A stretch of DNA of 45,730 nt from Campylobacterales bacterium (lineage in GTDB: Bacteria; Campylobacterota; Campylobacteria; Campylobacterales; Nitratiruptoraceae), in NCBI GenBank assembly GCA_027082175.1, contig JALWIX010000038.1:13103-58832 (forward strand), written 5' to 3'. The notes beneath the pieces were generated by a model. The model saw only the letters and a list, made by a program, of their open reading frames with translations, was not told the DNA's origin and searched no databases. Shown piece after piece: positions 32,526-41,067 of this stretch. The translations under genes were made by a program, and so were the position numbers. Every line of letters begins with the position of its first letter. The first letter of the stretch is position 1.

Positions 32526-33797
32526 ATGAACATACTTGTTGTTGGAAGCGGCGCTAGAGAGTATTCAATAGGGCTGGCTTTAAAGAAAGATGAGAGTGTA
32601 AATGAACTCTATTTTGCTCCAGGCAACGGTGCGACGTTGAATCTTGGTAAAAATGTAGAGACTAGAAGTTGGGAAGAGCTTGCGGATTTTGCTAAAGAGA
32701 GAGATATAGATTTGACTATAGTCGGCCCGGAAGCTCCTTTGGTTGAAGGGATAGTCGATATTTTTAAAGATAAAGGTCTTACCATATTTGGGCCAAGTCA
32801 AAAAGCCGCTCTTTTGGAAGGCTCAAAAATATATATGAAGAATTTTTTAAAAAGACATAATATCCCTACCGCTAAATTTTTGGAAACAGATAGTCTTGAA
32901 GAGGCTTATAAATTTATAGAGTCTCTTTCCGAACCAATAGTGGTAAAAGCAGACGGTCTTTGCGCTGGAAAAGGCGTGATTATAGCTCAAAGCAAAGAAG
33001 AAGCTAAAAAAGCCTCGGGCGAAATGTTAAGCGGCAAAGCTTTTGGAGAGGCCGGTAAAAGGGTAGTTATAGAGGAGTTTTTAGACGGATATGAGCTTTC
33101 TGTATTCGCTATAAGCGATGGAGAAAAATACGTAATTTTGCCAGCCGCTCAAGATCATAAAAGACTTTTAGATAACGATAAAGGCCCAAATACCGGCGGT
33201 ATGGGAGCTTATGCGCCTACACCATTGATAGATGAAGAGCTTTATAAAAAGATTGAAGAGAGAATTATCGCGCCGACTATAGAGGGAATGAGAAATGAAG
33301 GAACTCCTTTTGAGGGAGTACTTTTCGCTGGGCTTATGATTGTAGAAAATGAGCCTTATGTTTTAGAGTATAACGTAAGATTTGGAGACCCTGAGTGCGA
33401 AGTGTTAATGCCGCTTTTAAAAACGCCTGCTAGCGAGCTTTTTTATAAGGCGGCTACTAAAGATTTGGATAGTCTAAATATAGAGTTTTATAACAAATAC
33501 GCCGTAGGAGTAGTGCTTGCTAGCGAAAACTATCCATACGGCAAAAGTAAGCCGGCAGAGATAATTATAGATGAGATAGTTCATAAAGATTTAGCCCAAC
33601 ATGCTCATATTTCGTTTGCGGGCGTAAGTTTGATCGAAGGAAAACTTTATGCTACCGGCGGTAGAGTGTTAGTTTGCGTTGGGATAGGCGATACTTTAAA
33701 AGAGGCAAGGGATTACGCTTATCTCCTTACGGGACAAGTGCATTTTGCCGGTAAAAAGTATAGAAGCGACATCGCATATCAGGCGCTAAGAGATTAG
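32526..33797 (+). CDS. purD: Phosphoribosylamine-glycine ligase (GAR synthetase)
   Basis: PurD joins glycine to phosphoribosylamine with ATP, the second step of purine synthesis. The 423 residues are full length. The N-terminal motif is [16 protein letters not shown]. The ATP-grasp core follows with [15 protein letters not shown] and [16 protein letters not shown], and metal/ATP ligands lie in the stretch [20 protein letters not shown]. The family signature appears as [20 protein letters not shown] precedes the ATG. It starts the long plus-strand cluster with the RDD, lptD, MCE, J-domain and pnp genes, with spacings of 2-16 bases or overlaps. Upstream 6S RNA read-through may supply part of its transcription. 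Confidence 0.97.
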   Translation: MNILVVGSGAREYSIGLALKKDESVNELYFAPGNGATLNLGKNVETRSWEELADFAKERDIDLTIVGPEAPLVEGIVDIFKDKGLTIFGPSQKAALLEGSKIYMKNFLKRHNIPTAKFLETDSLEEAYKFIESLSEPIVVKADGLCAGKGVIIAQSKEEAKKASGEMLSGKAFGEAGKRVVIEEFLDGYELSVFAISDGEKYVILPAAQDHKRLLDNDKGPNTGGMGAYAPTPLIDEELYKKIEERIIAPTIEGMRNEGTPFEGVLFAGLMIVENEPYVLEYNVRFGDPECEVLMPLLKTPASELFYKAATKDLDSLNIEFYNKYAVGVVLASENYPYGKSKPAEIIIDEIVHKDLAQHAHISFAGVSLIEGKLYATGGRVLVCVGIGDTLKEARDYAYLLTGQVHFAGKKYRSDIAYQALRD

Positions 33798-33799
33798 AT

Positions 33800-34231
33800 A
33801 TGGAGTTTGGTACTCAAGAGAGGCAGTTGGCTCCTTTGCAAAAAAGGGCTTTTGCCTTTTTGATAGACGATATTATAGTCTCAACTATTTTTTTAGCCGT
33901 TATTTGGGATATGCTACCGTCCAATGCTACGTTTTTGGAAATCTCTTCCGTAATGAATCAATTTTTGTTCTACTTGATTACCATAAAGATCATTTATCAT
34001 ACATATTTTGTTTGGAAGTTTAGAGCTACGCTTGGAAAATTGGCAATGAAAATAGAAGTTGTTGCCGCCGAAAAGTTTGCCGCCGTAACATTTTCTCAAG
34101 CCTTTAATAGAGCGATTTTTAGAATCATAAGCGAAATGGCTTTTTATCTAGGCTTTCTTCTTGCGTTTTTTGACAAAAATAGACAGGCGTTTCACGATAA
34201 AACGGCGAAAACAGTGGTGGTAAATGCATAA
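33800..34231 (+). CDS. RDD family membrane protein
   Basis: This is a 143-residue inner-membrane protein of the RDD family, with about three hydrophobic segments. The family's Arg-Asp-Asp region appears modified as RAFAFLIDDIIVSTIF near residue 17. TLGKLAMKIEVV and AIFRIISEMAFYLGFLLAFF follow, and the typical ending FHDKTAKTVVV. RDD proteins have been linked to transport, but most are uncharacterised. It starts 2 bases after purD, and its last 8 bases overlap lptD. The product is firm as a family, with function unknown. Confidence 0.85.
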   Translation: MEFGTQERQLAPLQKRAFAFLIDDIIVSTIFLAVIWDMLPSNATFLEISSVMNQFLFYLITIKIIYHTYFVWKFRATLGKLAMKIEVVAAEKFAAVTFSQAFNRAIFRIISEMAFYLGFLLAFFDKNRQAFHDKTAKTVVVNA

Positions 34232-36284
34232 AGTTCTCTTTTTTTTTCTCTTTTGTATTTTTGCATACTCTAAAGAGTTGCCGCTAGAGCTGTTTGCAAA
34301 AAAGGTTGAAACGAAAGGTGAGATTGTTGTTGCCAAAGAGGATGTGGTTTTAGTTTACGACGGTTATTATATAGAGGCGGATAAAGCTTTATACGATAAA
34401 AACAGTTCAACTATAGAGCTTTTTGGAAAGATAAGTATACTCAAAGACTCTTCTTATACGATTTTAAGCGAATATGCGATTTTTGATATGATTAACAAAA
34501 AGATATATTCTAAACCATTTTTCCTAATAGAACAAAAAGATGGATTGTGGATAAGTTCTTGCGAAGCAAATGGGAAAGAGGGTTTGTTTCGTTTTGATGA
34601 CTCTTTAGTCTCAAGTTGCGATCCTACCGATCCTGATTGGAAGTTGGAGTTTAGTTTAGGAAATTATAACGAGAAAAAAAGATGGATAAACCTATATAAT
34701 GTAAGGCTATACGCGGGAGACATTCCCCTATTTTATCTGCCATATTTTGGATTTTCCACTTCAAAAGAGAGAAAGAGCGGACTATTAATGCCTAAATTTG
34801 CTCTATCTAATAAAGAGGGATTTGTTTATATTCAGCCTATCTATATAGCAATCGATCCGCAATGGGACTTAGAACTCTCTCCTCAAATAAGAACAAATAG
34901 AGGAAAAGGGCTTTACGCAACTTTTAGATTTGTGGATACGCCATATTCAAACGGATATTTTAAAACCGGATTTTTTAAAGAGAAGAGTAGTTACGTAGAA
35001 CAAGAAAATCTAAAAAACAGCACTCACAACGGATTTGAGTTATATTACACTAGAAGTGTGTTATTTACTAAAAATACAACGGTTGATAAAAGAGACGGTC
35101 TTTATATCGATATTAAGTATTTAAACGATATTGATTATTTGAATCTTCAACATAGAAATATAGAAAAAAGTTATAAGAGTCTAATTACCTCTCGATTAAA
35201 CTACTACTATAATATGTATAATCACTATTTGGGATTTTACTCTAAATATTTTATAGACACTACCAAAGTGACTAACGAAGACACTTTGCAGATATTGCCA
35301 AAGTTACAATATCATAGTTATCTAAAGTCATTTTTTTTAAATAACCTTTTATACTCCATAGATTATAAATATAATAACTATTATAGAGATATAGGAGTTA
35401 ACGCTCAGCAGCATGAGCTAAATATTCCTATTGGGGTCTATTTTAGTTTTTTTGATGACTTTTTGGGCTTTTCGGCCACTGAAAACATATATATGACCTA
35501 TATAGATTACTCCAATACTCCATACTGGATAGAGAATGCCTATATAGTTAGAAATTATCACAAATTTTCTTTATACTCGGATCTAATAAAAGGTTACGAA
35601 AATTTTCTGCATACCATACATCTAAACGCTTCATTGGTTGTTCCTAGTTACGAAAAAGACGAGGGTCAAAAAGAGGATTTTATAACTATCAATAGTGAAA
35701 CAAAACGGTTAGAAGTTAGCCTAAAAGAGTATTTTTACGATAGAAACGGTAATGAGTTTTTGTATCATAGAGTTATCCAGCCGGTTTTTTACGATAGAGA
35801 GTATAAATATGGAGATTTGGAAAATGAGATAGGTTTTAAGATAAATGGCAAAATTAGCATTGTTAGCGATATCTTTTATTCTCACCAATATAGCGGCGTC
35901 AATTCTGTAACTACAAGTTTAAACTATAAAGACGCTATGCAAAGCGCTATTGTTTCGCACTTTTATAAAAATGGATTTGAGGGAAAGCAAGATTCAAGCT
36001 TTATTACGGTTAGACTTCAGCGAAATTTATCTAAAAAATATAAACTATTTGGTAAAATTGATTACGATTTTGTTAATAGTTATATGAAAAATTGGGAGTT
36101 TGGTTGGACTTATAAAAAGAAATGTTGGAATTATAAGATAAGCTATAGAGAAGATATTCGCCCGATTTTAACTTCTGTGGGGAGTTCCTCTATCAAAAAT
36201 AGAGCTATATTGTTTAAAGTAGAGTTGGTTCCTTTAGGAGGAGTAGAATATACTTTTAGAGAAAGAAATGAGATTACAAACTAA
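34224..36284 (+). CDS. lptD: LPS-assembly outer membrane protein LptD
   Basis: LptD is the beta-barrel that places lipopolysaccharide in the outer leaflet with LptE. It has 686 residues and a signal peptide (MHKVLFFFLFCIFAYS). The OstA/LptA-like jellyroll domain (about 20-125) shows the repeat pattern YYIEADKALYDKNSSTIELF. The barrel-plug region contains ERKSGLLMPKFALSNKEGF. The remainder alternates as barrel strands. Periplasmic Cys are 113, 132 and 634, one fewer than in E. coli, where two disulfides join the domains. The LptM-like lipoprotein in this window is a possible partner. It overlaps the RDD gene by 8 bases. Confidence 0.93.
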   Translation: MHKVLFFFLFCIFAYSKELPLELFAKKVETKGEIVVAKEDVVLVYDGYYIEADKALYDKNSSTIELFGKISILKDSSYTILSEYAIFDMINKKIYSKPFFLIEQKDGLWISSCEANGKEGLFRFDDSLVSSCDPTDPDWKLEFSLGNYNEKKRWINLYNVRLYAGDIPLFYLPYFGFSTSKERKSGLLMPKFALSNKEGFVYIQPIYIAIDPQWDLELSPQIRTNRGKGLYATFRFVDTPYSNGYFKTGFFKEKSSYVEQENLKNSTHNGFELYYTRSVLFTKNTTVDKRDGLYIDIKYLNDIDYLNLQHRNIEKSYKSLITSRLNYYYNMYNHYLGFYSKYFIDTTKVTNEDTLQILPKLQYHSYLKSFFLNNLLYSIDYKYNNYYRDIGVNAQQHELNIPIGVYFSFFDDFLGFSATENIYMTYIDYSNTPYWIENAYIVRNYHKFSLYSDLIKGYENFLHTIHLNASLVVPSYEKDEGQKEDFITINSETKRLEVSLKEYFYDRNGNEFLYHRVIQPVFYDREYKYGDLENEIGFKINGKISIVSDIFYSHQYSGVNSVTTSLNYKDAMQSAIVSHFYKNGFEGKQDSSFITVRLQRNLSKKYKLFGKIDYDFVNSYMKNWEFGWTYKKKCWNYKISYREDIRPILTSVGSSSIKNRAILFKVELVPLGGVEYTFRERNEITN

Positions 36285-36293
36285 GGATAGTAT

Positions 36294-37760
36294 ATGAAAA
36301 CCGAGGCAAAAGTCGGTATATTTGTTACGTTGGGATTGGTTTTTCTTTTTTTGTTGAGCACTCAAGTTAATAGGTTTGCAAATTTTGGGAAAGACGGATA
36401 TGAGATATATGCCTATTTAGAAGATGTTAGCGGATTAGAGAGAAACGTAAAAGTAAAAATAAAAGGAGTACAGGTAGGCTATGTGGAAGATATTGTATTG
36501 GAAGGAGATAGAGTAAAAGCAAAGTTATTTATTTTTAAAGGGGTAAAGATACCTAAAGGCTCTATAGTGCAAATAATGCAAGAGAGTATGCTCGGAACTA
36601 AATATCTTAGTATTATTCCAGGAAAAACAAAAGAGTATTTGCAAGCTAACGGTTATATAGAAAAACAGCGAATTCTACCTACTTTCGACGAGACCGCGCA
36701 AAGTATAGACGATGCAGCGAAAGAGTTTAAAGAGTTTATTAAAGAGTTAAGAGAGGATATGAAAGGCGAAAGAGGAGACGATCTAAAGAAGAGTGTGGCA
36801 AATTTAAGAGACATTACCGAATCTATTAAAAAATTGATTGAAGAAAATAGGCAAAATATTTCCGATTCAATAGTAAATCTTAACAATATGGCGAAAGAGC
36901 TCGCGTCTGCCGGAAAAAAATTTGGCGAGATGTCCTCAAAATTTTCTTACACCGCAGATACTATTAATGGCAAACTTCCAGATATTATGAAAAAAGTCGA
37001 CAAACTTGCTAGCGACCTTTCGCAAGTTGGAGAAAAAGCTAGAGAGAAACTGCCTGAGATTCTAGATAGATTCTCATCTTTAGAGAAAGATTTGGAAGAG
37101 ATTATAAAAGAGAATAAAGAGCCCCTAAACAAAGCTATAAGCTCGGCCGATTACTTTTTTAGTACCGGAGGAGACACATTTAAAAAGGTTGACAACTATT
37201 TAGAAAAAGTTGCAAATTCTCAGATTGAGATAGCTTTTAGAAGCGAATATATGGCAAATGACTCTTTTGCTAAAAATTATGCAAGTATTTACTATATACC
37301 TACTCCGGATAAGTATTATATGTTAGATGTAGTTTCTACAGACGATTATTCGAGGTTGGATAGCAGCGGCAACGTAATAGAGCCGCAAACTCATGAAGAT
37401 TCTAAACTGCTAGTTTCTGCCCAATATGGAAGAAGATATAACGATTTTCTGTTTAGATTGGGTATTATTGAAAATACGGGAGGAGTTGGAGTCGATTACT
37501 TTATGTTTACGGATAAAGCAAAAATTACTCTAGAAGCTTTCGATTTCAATGCTGTAAACGACGCAAGGGGCACCAATCCACATTTAAAACTATTGGCTAG
37601 ATATAGATTTTTGAAACATTTAGATACTTTTGTTGGAGTAGATAATTTTTTAAACGGCGACGCCACCAACTTTATATTTGGCTTGGGATTTGACTTTATC
37701 GATAATGACTTAAAATCGATTTTAGGGGCTGCTAGCGGCGCCGGAACTTTTATAAAGTGA
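36294..37760 (+). CDS. MlaD/MCE-domain protein with beta-rich C-terminus
   Basis: This is an envelope lipid-transport type protein of 488 residues. One N-terminal membrane anchor (about 8-22) precedes a single MCE domain (about 37-117; GLERNVKVKIKGVQVGYVED, MLGTKYLSIIPG). A long helical, coiled-coil-like region (about 130-305) follows with repeated Lys/Glu/Asp heptads. The last 170 or so residues alternate as amphipathic strands and look like a small outer-membrane beta domain (FLFRLGIIENTGGVGVDYFM; LARYRFLKHLDTFVGVDNFL). MlaE and MlaF genes are not in the window. It lies 9 bases after lptD, which fits envelope assembly. The MCE call is firm; the barrel end is inferred from strand pattern. 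Confidence 0.85.
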   Translation: MKTEAKVGIFVTLGLVFLFLLSTQVNRFANFGKDGYEIYAYLEDVSGLERNVKVKIKGVQVGYVEDIVLEGDRVKAKLFIFKGVKIPKGSIVQIMQESMLGTKYLSIIPGKTKEYLQANGYIEKQRILPTFDETAQSIDDAAKEFKEFIKELREDMKGERGDDLKKSVANLRDITESIKKLIEENRQNISDSIVNLNNMAKELASAGKKFGEMSSKFSYTADTINGKLPDIMKKVDKLASDLSQVGEKAREKLPEILDRFSSLEKDLEEIIKENKEPLNKAISSADYFFSTGGDTFKKVDNYLEKVANSQIEIAFRSEYMANDSFAKNYASIYYIPTPDKYYMLDVVSTDDYSRLDSSGNVIEPQTHEDSKLLVSAQYGRRYNDFLFRLGIIENTGGVGVDYFMFTDKAKITLEAFDFNAVNDARGTNPHLKLLARYRFLKHLDTFVGVDNFLNGDATNFIFGLGFDFIDNDLKSILGAASGAGTFIK

Positions 37761-37766
37761 GAGTGT

Positions 37767-38042
37767 TTGAAAGATAGCAAAATAGTTCAAAATATACAAA
37801 AAGCTTTGGATATTTTGGGACTCCCTCCTCTAGTTTCGCTCAAAGATATAAAAAACAGATATTACTATCTTGCTAAAAAACATCATCCAGATAGAGGAGG
37901 CGATGTAAAGGAGATGGAGAAGATTAATAGAGCCTACGAGATATTAAAAGAGTACGCCGAAAATTATAAATTTAGTTTTAGCGAAGAGGAGATTTTAAAA
38001 CAGTTTCCAACTCAAAACCACGCAAAAAGATTTAGATTTTAA
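37767..38042 (+). CDS. Small J-domain (DnaJ-like) protein
   Basis: This is a 91-residue cytoplasmic protein consisting of little more than one J-domain. Helices II and III flank the HPD motif (KKHHPDRGGDVKEMEKINRA), which activates Hsp70 ATPase. It lacks the Gly/Phe-rich, zinc-finger and substrate-binding domains of DnaJ. The TTG start follows the MCE gene by 6 bases with a weak purine-rich site. pnp starts 16 bases after its stop. It is a likely specialised co-chaperone; the client is unknown. Confidence 0.85.
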   Translation: MKDSKIVQNIQKALDILGLPPLVSLKDIKNRYYYLAKKHHPDRGGDVKEMEKINRAYEILKEYAENYKFSFSEEEILKQFPTQNHAKRFRF

Positions 38043-38058
38043 AAAAAGGAAGAGAGAT

Positions 38059-40254
38059 ATGCACTGTACATTTGAATTTGATATGAATAATATTAAAGAG
38101 AGATACGATATAGGAAAAGTTGCGAAACAGGCAAACGGAGCAGTTTTGCTTCAAAGCGGCAAAACTACTATGCTAGCTACCGTCGTAATGGACAAAACTC
38201 CTGTGGAAGAGGATTTTTTACCTCTTACCGTTCAATATATAGAAAAATCGTACGCAGCTGGTAAAATTCCCGGAGGTTTCGTAAAAAGAGAGCAAAAACC
38301 CGGAGATTTTGAAACTTTAACTTCTAGAGTCGTAGATAGGGCTCTTAGGCCGCTTTTTCCTAAAGGTTTTTTAAATCCTGTGGTGATTACGGTGATGGTT
38401 TTAAGCGTTGACGAGGAGTCTGACCTTCAAGTTCTAGCATTAAACGCGGCTTCGGCGGCGCTTTACGTTTCCGATATCCCTATAAGAACCGCGGTTAGCG
38501 GTTTGAGAGTGGCTAAAATTGGCGATGAGTTAGTTTTTAATCCAAAACTTAGCCAACTTAACGAGAGCACTTTAGACCTTTACCTTGCCGGTACGAAAGA
38601 TGATCTTTTGATGATAGAGATGAGATCGATTGCCACTTACGAGCCTGAAACTCTACCTTCGTCTATGGTTGATCCGATGCTTGATCCAACGCTTGCTCAA
38701 GAGGTGATTTTGGTAAAAAATCCAAACGCATATCAAGAAGAGGAGTTGGCTCAAATAATTTTACAGGGCAAAGAAGCTATAAATATCGCCTGTCAAGAGT
38801 ATGAGAAATATTTTATAGAGGTTGCCAAGCCTCAGATTGAAGTTGATATAAAACCTGAAAAGATAGACGAAAATATATGGACGTATATAGATGAGATATA
38901 TAAAGATGATATATATAAAGCTATAAACTCTATGGCAAAAAGCGAAAGAGCCGAAGCGCTGACGGATATCGTAAAAAAGATAACCCAAGACGAGATAGCA
39001 AAAGAGCAGGAGTGGGATGAGGAGACTATATTAAAAGTCGTGGATAAATATAAAAGAAAGATAGTTAGAGATATGATTTTAAAAGAGAGAAGAAGAGCAG
39101 ACGGAAGAGGACTAAAAGATGTAAGAGAGATAACTATCGAGACAAATATTTTGCCTTCTGCTCACGGCTCCTGTCTTTTTACTAGAGGTCAGACTCAAGC
39201 TTTAGTAGTTTGTACGATAGGTGAAAAAACAGCTGCTCAGATGTATGAGCTTTTAACTAGCAAAGGGCCTGAATATGAGCATTTTATGGTGCATTATAAC
39301 TTTCCTCCTTTCAGTGTTGGAGAGGCAAGGCCTATCGGAGCTCCGGGAAGAAGAGAGCTTGGTCACGGGAATTTGGCAAAAAGAGCTTTAGAACCGGTAG
39401 TAGATATGCCGGAAGATAAAACGATTAGACTTGTTTCGGAGATTTTGGAGTCAAACGGCTCTTCTTCTATGGCCACCGTTTGCGGCGGAGCTTTGGCTCT
39501 GAAGGCTGCTAATATAGAGATTACCGATCTTGTAGCTGGCGTAGCTATGGGGCTTGTTATAGAGGGAGATGAGTATGCGATTCTTACGGATATAATGGGT
39601 TTAGAAGATCATGACGGAGATATGGATTTTAAAGTGGCGGGAACAAAAGACGGCATTACCGCTTTGCAGATGGATATAAAGCTAGGTGGTATTGAAGCTT
39701 CGATTTTAAAAGAGGCGCTTTTGCAAGCAAAAGAGGCTAGGTTACATATATTGGATATTATGGAAGATGCCGCTAACAAGATAGAGATAAACGAAGAAAA
39801 TTTGCCAACGACCGAAACTATTACCGTACATCCAAGTAAAATAGCCCAGATTATAGGTCAAGCTGGAAAAACTATAAAAGAGATTATCGAAAAGTTTGAG
39901 GTAAGCATAGATATAGAAAGAGATAAGGGAAAAGTAAAAGTAACCGGAAAAAGCAAACCTAAAGTGGTTGCGGCATGCGAACACATAAAAACGATTACGC
40001 AAAAAGAGGAGCCTGAAATACCTCAATTTAAAGAGGGAGAGATTTTAAAAGGTAAGATAAAAAGAATCACAAATTTTGGCGCATTTGTTGAACTTCCAGG
40101 AGATATAGACGGATTGCTTCATATTTCAAAATTGTCTTCCGGTAGAGTTAATAGAGTTGAAGATGTGGTTAATATCGGCGATGAAGTTGAGGTAGAAGTT
40201 TTATCTCAAAAAGGACACAAGATAGAGCTTGCTTTGAGGCAGGTTTTTAAATAG
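38059..40254 (+). CDS. pnp: Polyribonucleotide nucleotidyltransferase (PNPase)
   Basis: PNPase is the phosphorolytic 3'-5' exoribonuclease of mRNA decay, active as a trimer. It has 731 residues. The first RNase PH domain (KIPGGFVKREQKPGDFETL) is followed by a helical linker (about 240-320). The second, catalytic RNase PH domain shows SHGSCLFTRGQTQ-like sequence (here SAHGSCLFTRGQTQ) and MDFKVAGTKDGITALQMDIK. The KH domain (TVHPSKIAQIIGQAGKTIKE) and C-terminal S1 domain (GEILKGKIKRITNFGAFVEL) complete it. AAGGAAGAG precedes the ATG. It is the last gene of the purD-to-pnp cluster. Confidence 0.97.
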   Translation: MHCTFEFDMNNIKERYDIGKVAKQANGAVLLQSGKTTMLATVVMDKTPVEEDFLPLTVQYIEKSYAAGKIPGGFVKREQKPGDFETLTSRVVDRALRPLFPKGFLNPVVITVMVLSVDEESDLQVLALNAASAALYVSDIPIRTAVSGLRVAKIGDELVFNPKLSQLNESTLDLYLAGTKDDLLMIEMRSIATYEPETLPSSMVDPMLDPTLAQEVILVKNPNAYQEEELAQIILQGKEAINIACQEYEKYFIEVAKPQIEVDIKPEKIDENIWTYIDEIYKDDIYKAINSMAKSERAEALTDIVKKITQDEIAKEQEWDEETILKVVDKYKRKIVRDMILKERRRADGRGLKDVREITIETNILPSAHGSCLFTRGQTQALVVCTIGEKTAAQMYELLTSKGPEYEHFMVHYNFPPFSVGEARPIGAPGRRELGHGNLAKRALEPVVDMPEDKTIRLVSEILESNGSSSMATVCGGALALKAANIEITDLVAGVAMGLVIEGDEYAILTDIMGLEDHDGDMDFKVAGTKDGITALQMDIKLGGIEASILKEALLQAKEARLHILDIMEDAANKIEINEENLPTTETITVHPSKIAQIIGQAGKTIKEIIEKFEVSIDIERDKGKVKVTGKSKPKVVAACEHIKTITQKEEPEIPQFKEGEILKGKIKRITNFGAFVELPGDIDGLLHISKLSSGRVNRVEDVVNIGDEVEVEVLSQKGHKIELALRQVFK

Positions 40255-40261
40255 TTGTAGC

Positions 40262-40405
40262 TGAATGTATAGTATGAGAAGAGTAAGTGGATAGTGTAAG
40301 TGTAAAAGGTTATTATCCCTTGCCACTTATCCCTTGCTCAATTCCCAATGCAACACCACCCAACTACTTAACCACTATACCAAAATTCCAATATCCAATT
40401 TATCT
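40262..40405. repeat. Largest degenerate dyad block, upstream of atpE
   Basis: The left part (40262-40315) contains GTAAGTGGATAGTGTAAGTG-type words with no C. The right part (about 40316-40405) contains CCACTTATCCC, CCACCCAACTACTTAACC and CCAATATCC words with very few G. GTAAGTG in the left part pairs with CACTTA in the right. This occupies most of the 261-bp pnp-atpE gap; no gene is seen in it. Confidence 0.55.
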
Positions 40406-40423
40406 GTTTTTAACAATATTTTT

Positions 40424-40429
40424 TATAAA
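40424..40429 (+). promoter_or_regulatory. Candidate -10 box for atpE
   Basis: TATAAA (followed by AT) lies about 90 bases upstream of the atpE ATG, giving a leader of roughly 80 bases that contains a stem-loop. Confidence 0.4.
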
Positions 40430-40438
40430 ATCACACTT

Positions 40439-40480
40439 GCAAAGTGATAAGTAGGGATACGCAAGCCGAACGGACTTTGC
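40439..40480 (+). promoter_or_regulatory. Stem-loop in atpE leader
   Basis: GCAAAGT (40439-40445) pairs with ACTTTGC (40474-40480) around a 28-base loop. A competing small hairpin CACTT/AAGTG (40434-40438 with 40442-40446) shares bases with it. Both lie between the -10 and the strong AGGAGG at 40505-40510. A regulatory or stabilising role is possible but untested. Confidence 0.3.
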
Positions 40481-40515
40481 ATATACGATTTTTCTCAAAT
40501 TTTTAGGAGGTTTTT

Positions 40516-40821
40516 ATGAAGAAGCTGTTTTTTCTTTTGGTAGCGTTTGTAGGTTTTGCTTTTGCTGGAGATGGTGAGAGCATGATTCAAGCATACTCTG
40601 TTGTTGCAGCTGGTATCGGTCTTGGTATCGCCGCAGCAGGTGGCGGTATAGGTATGGGTCAAACAGCGGCGGCTACTATTGCTGGAACCGCTAGAAATCC
40701 TGGTCTTGGCGGAAAGCTAATGACTACGATGTTTATCGCTTTGGCGATGATCGAAGCTCAGGTTATCTATACTCTTGTTATTGCGCTTATCGCTCTTTAC
40801 GCAAATCCGTTCTTAGGTTAA
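40516..40821 (+). CDS. atpE: F-type ATP synthase c subunit
   Basis: This is the proteolipid that forms the rotating c-ring of the F0 motor. It has 101 residues including an N-terminal signal-like segment (MKKLFFLLVAFVGFAFA) that is typical of Campylobacterota c subunits. Helix 1 is glycine-rich (GIGLGIAAAGGGIGMG), the polar loop is ARNPG and helix 2 carries the ion-binding Glu80 in LAMIEAQVIY. The Gln and Ser ligands of sodium-type rings are not in register, so proton coupling is more likely. A consensus AGGAGG precedes the ATG. Other atp genes are elsewhere. The gene stands alone between its own leader and a terminator, as fits a subunit needed in many copies. Confidence 0.97.
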   Translation: MKKLFFLLVAFVGFAFAGDGESMIQAYSVVAAGIGLGIAAAGGGIGMGQTAAATIAGTARNPGLGGKLMTTMFIALAMIEAQVIYTLVIALIALYANPFLG

Positions 40822-40827
40822 TTTTTC

Positions 40828-40861
40828 AAAATCGAAGGCTTTGCCTTCGGTTTTCGTTTTT
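40828..40861 (+). terminator. Intrinsic terminator after atpE
   Basis: CGAAGGC (40833-40839) and GCCTTCG (40843-40849) form a perfect 7-bp stem with a TTT loop. Flanking AAAA and TTTT extend it past one mismatch, and GTTTTCGTTTTTG follows. It starts 7 bases after the atpE stop and is the clearest rho-independent terminator in the window. Confidence 0.9.
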
Positions 40862-40892
40862 GTAAAATTCAAAACTATTTAAACCAGCATTT

Positions 40893-40979
<87 letters not shown>

Positions 40980-41067
40980 TGATTATTTAATACAAGCAGT
41001 TTCAAAAAAGTGATGGCAGCTGGTATATGCAGCCTGTTGTCTCGCTAAATTTGCTTCAAGGAATCTT

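Noticed and set aside
40516-40821. Sodium-type c-ring
   Set aside because: A Gln is present in helix 1, but two positions out of register with the Na+ ligand counted from the loop Arg. Helix 2 has Glu-Ala, not Glu-Ser.
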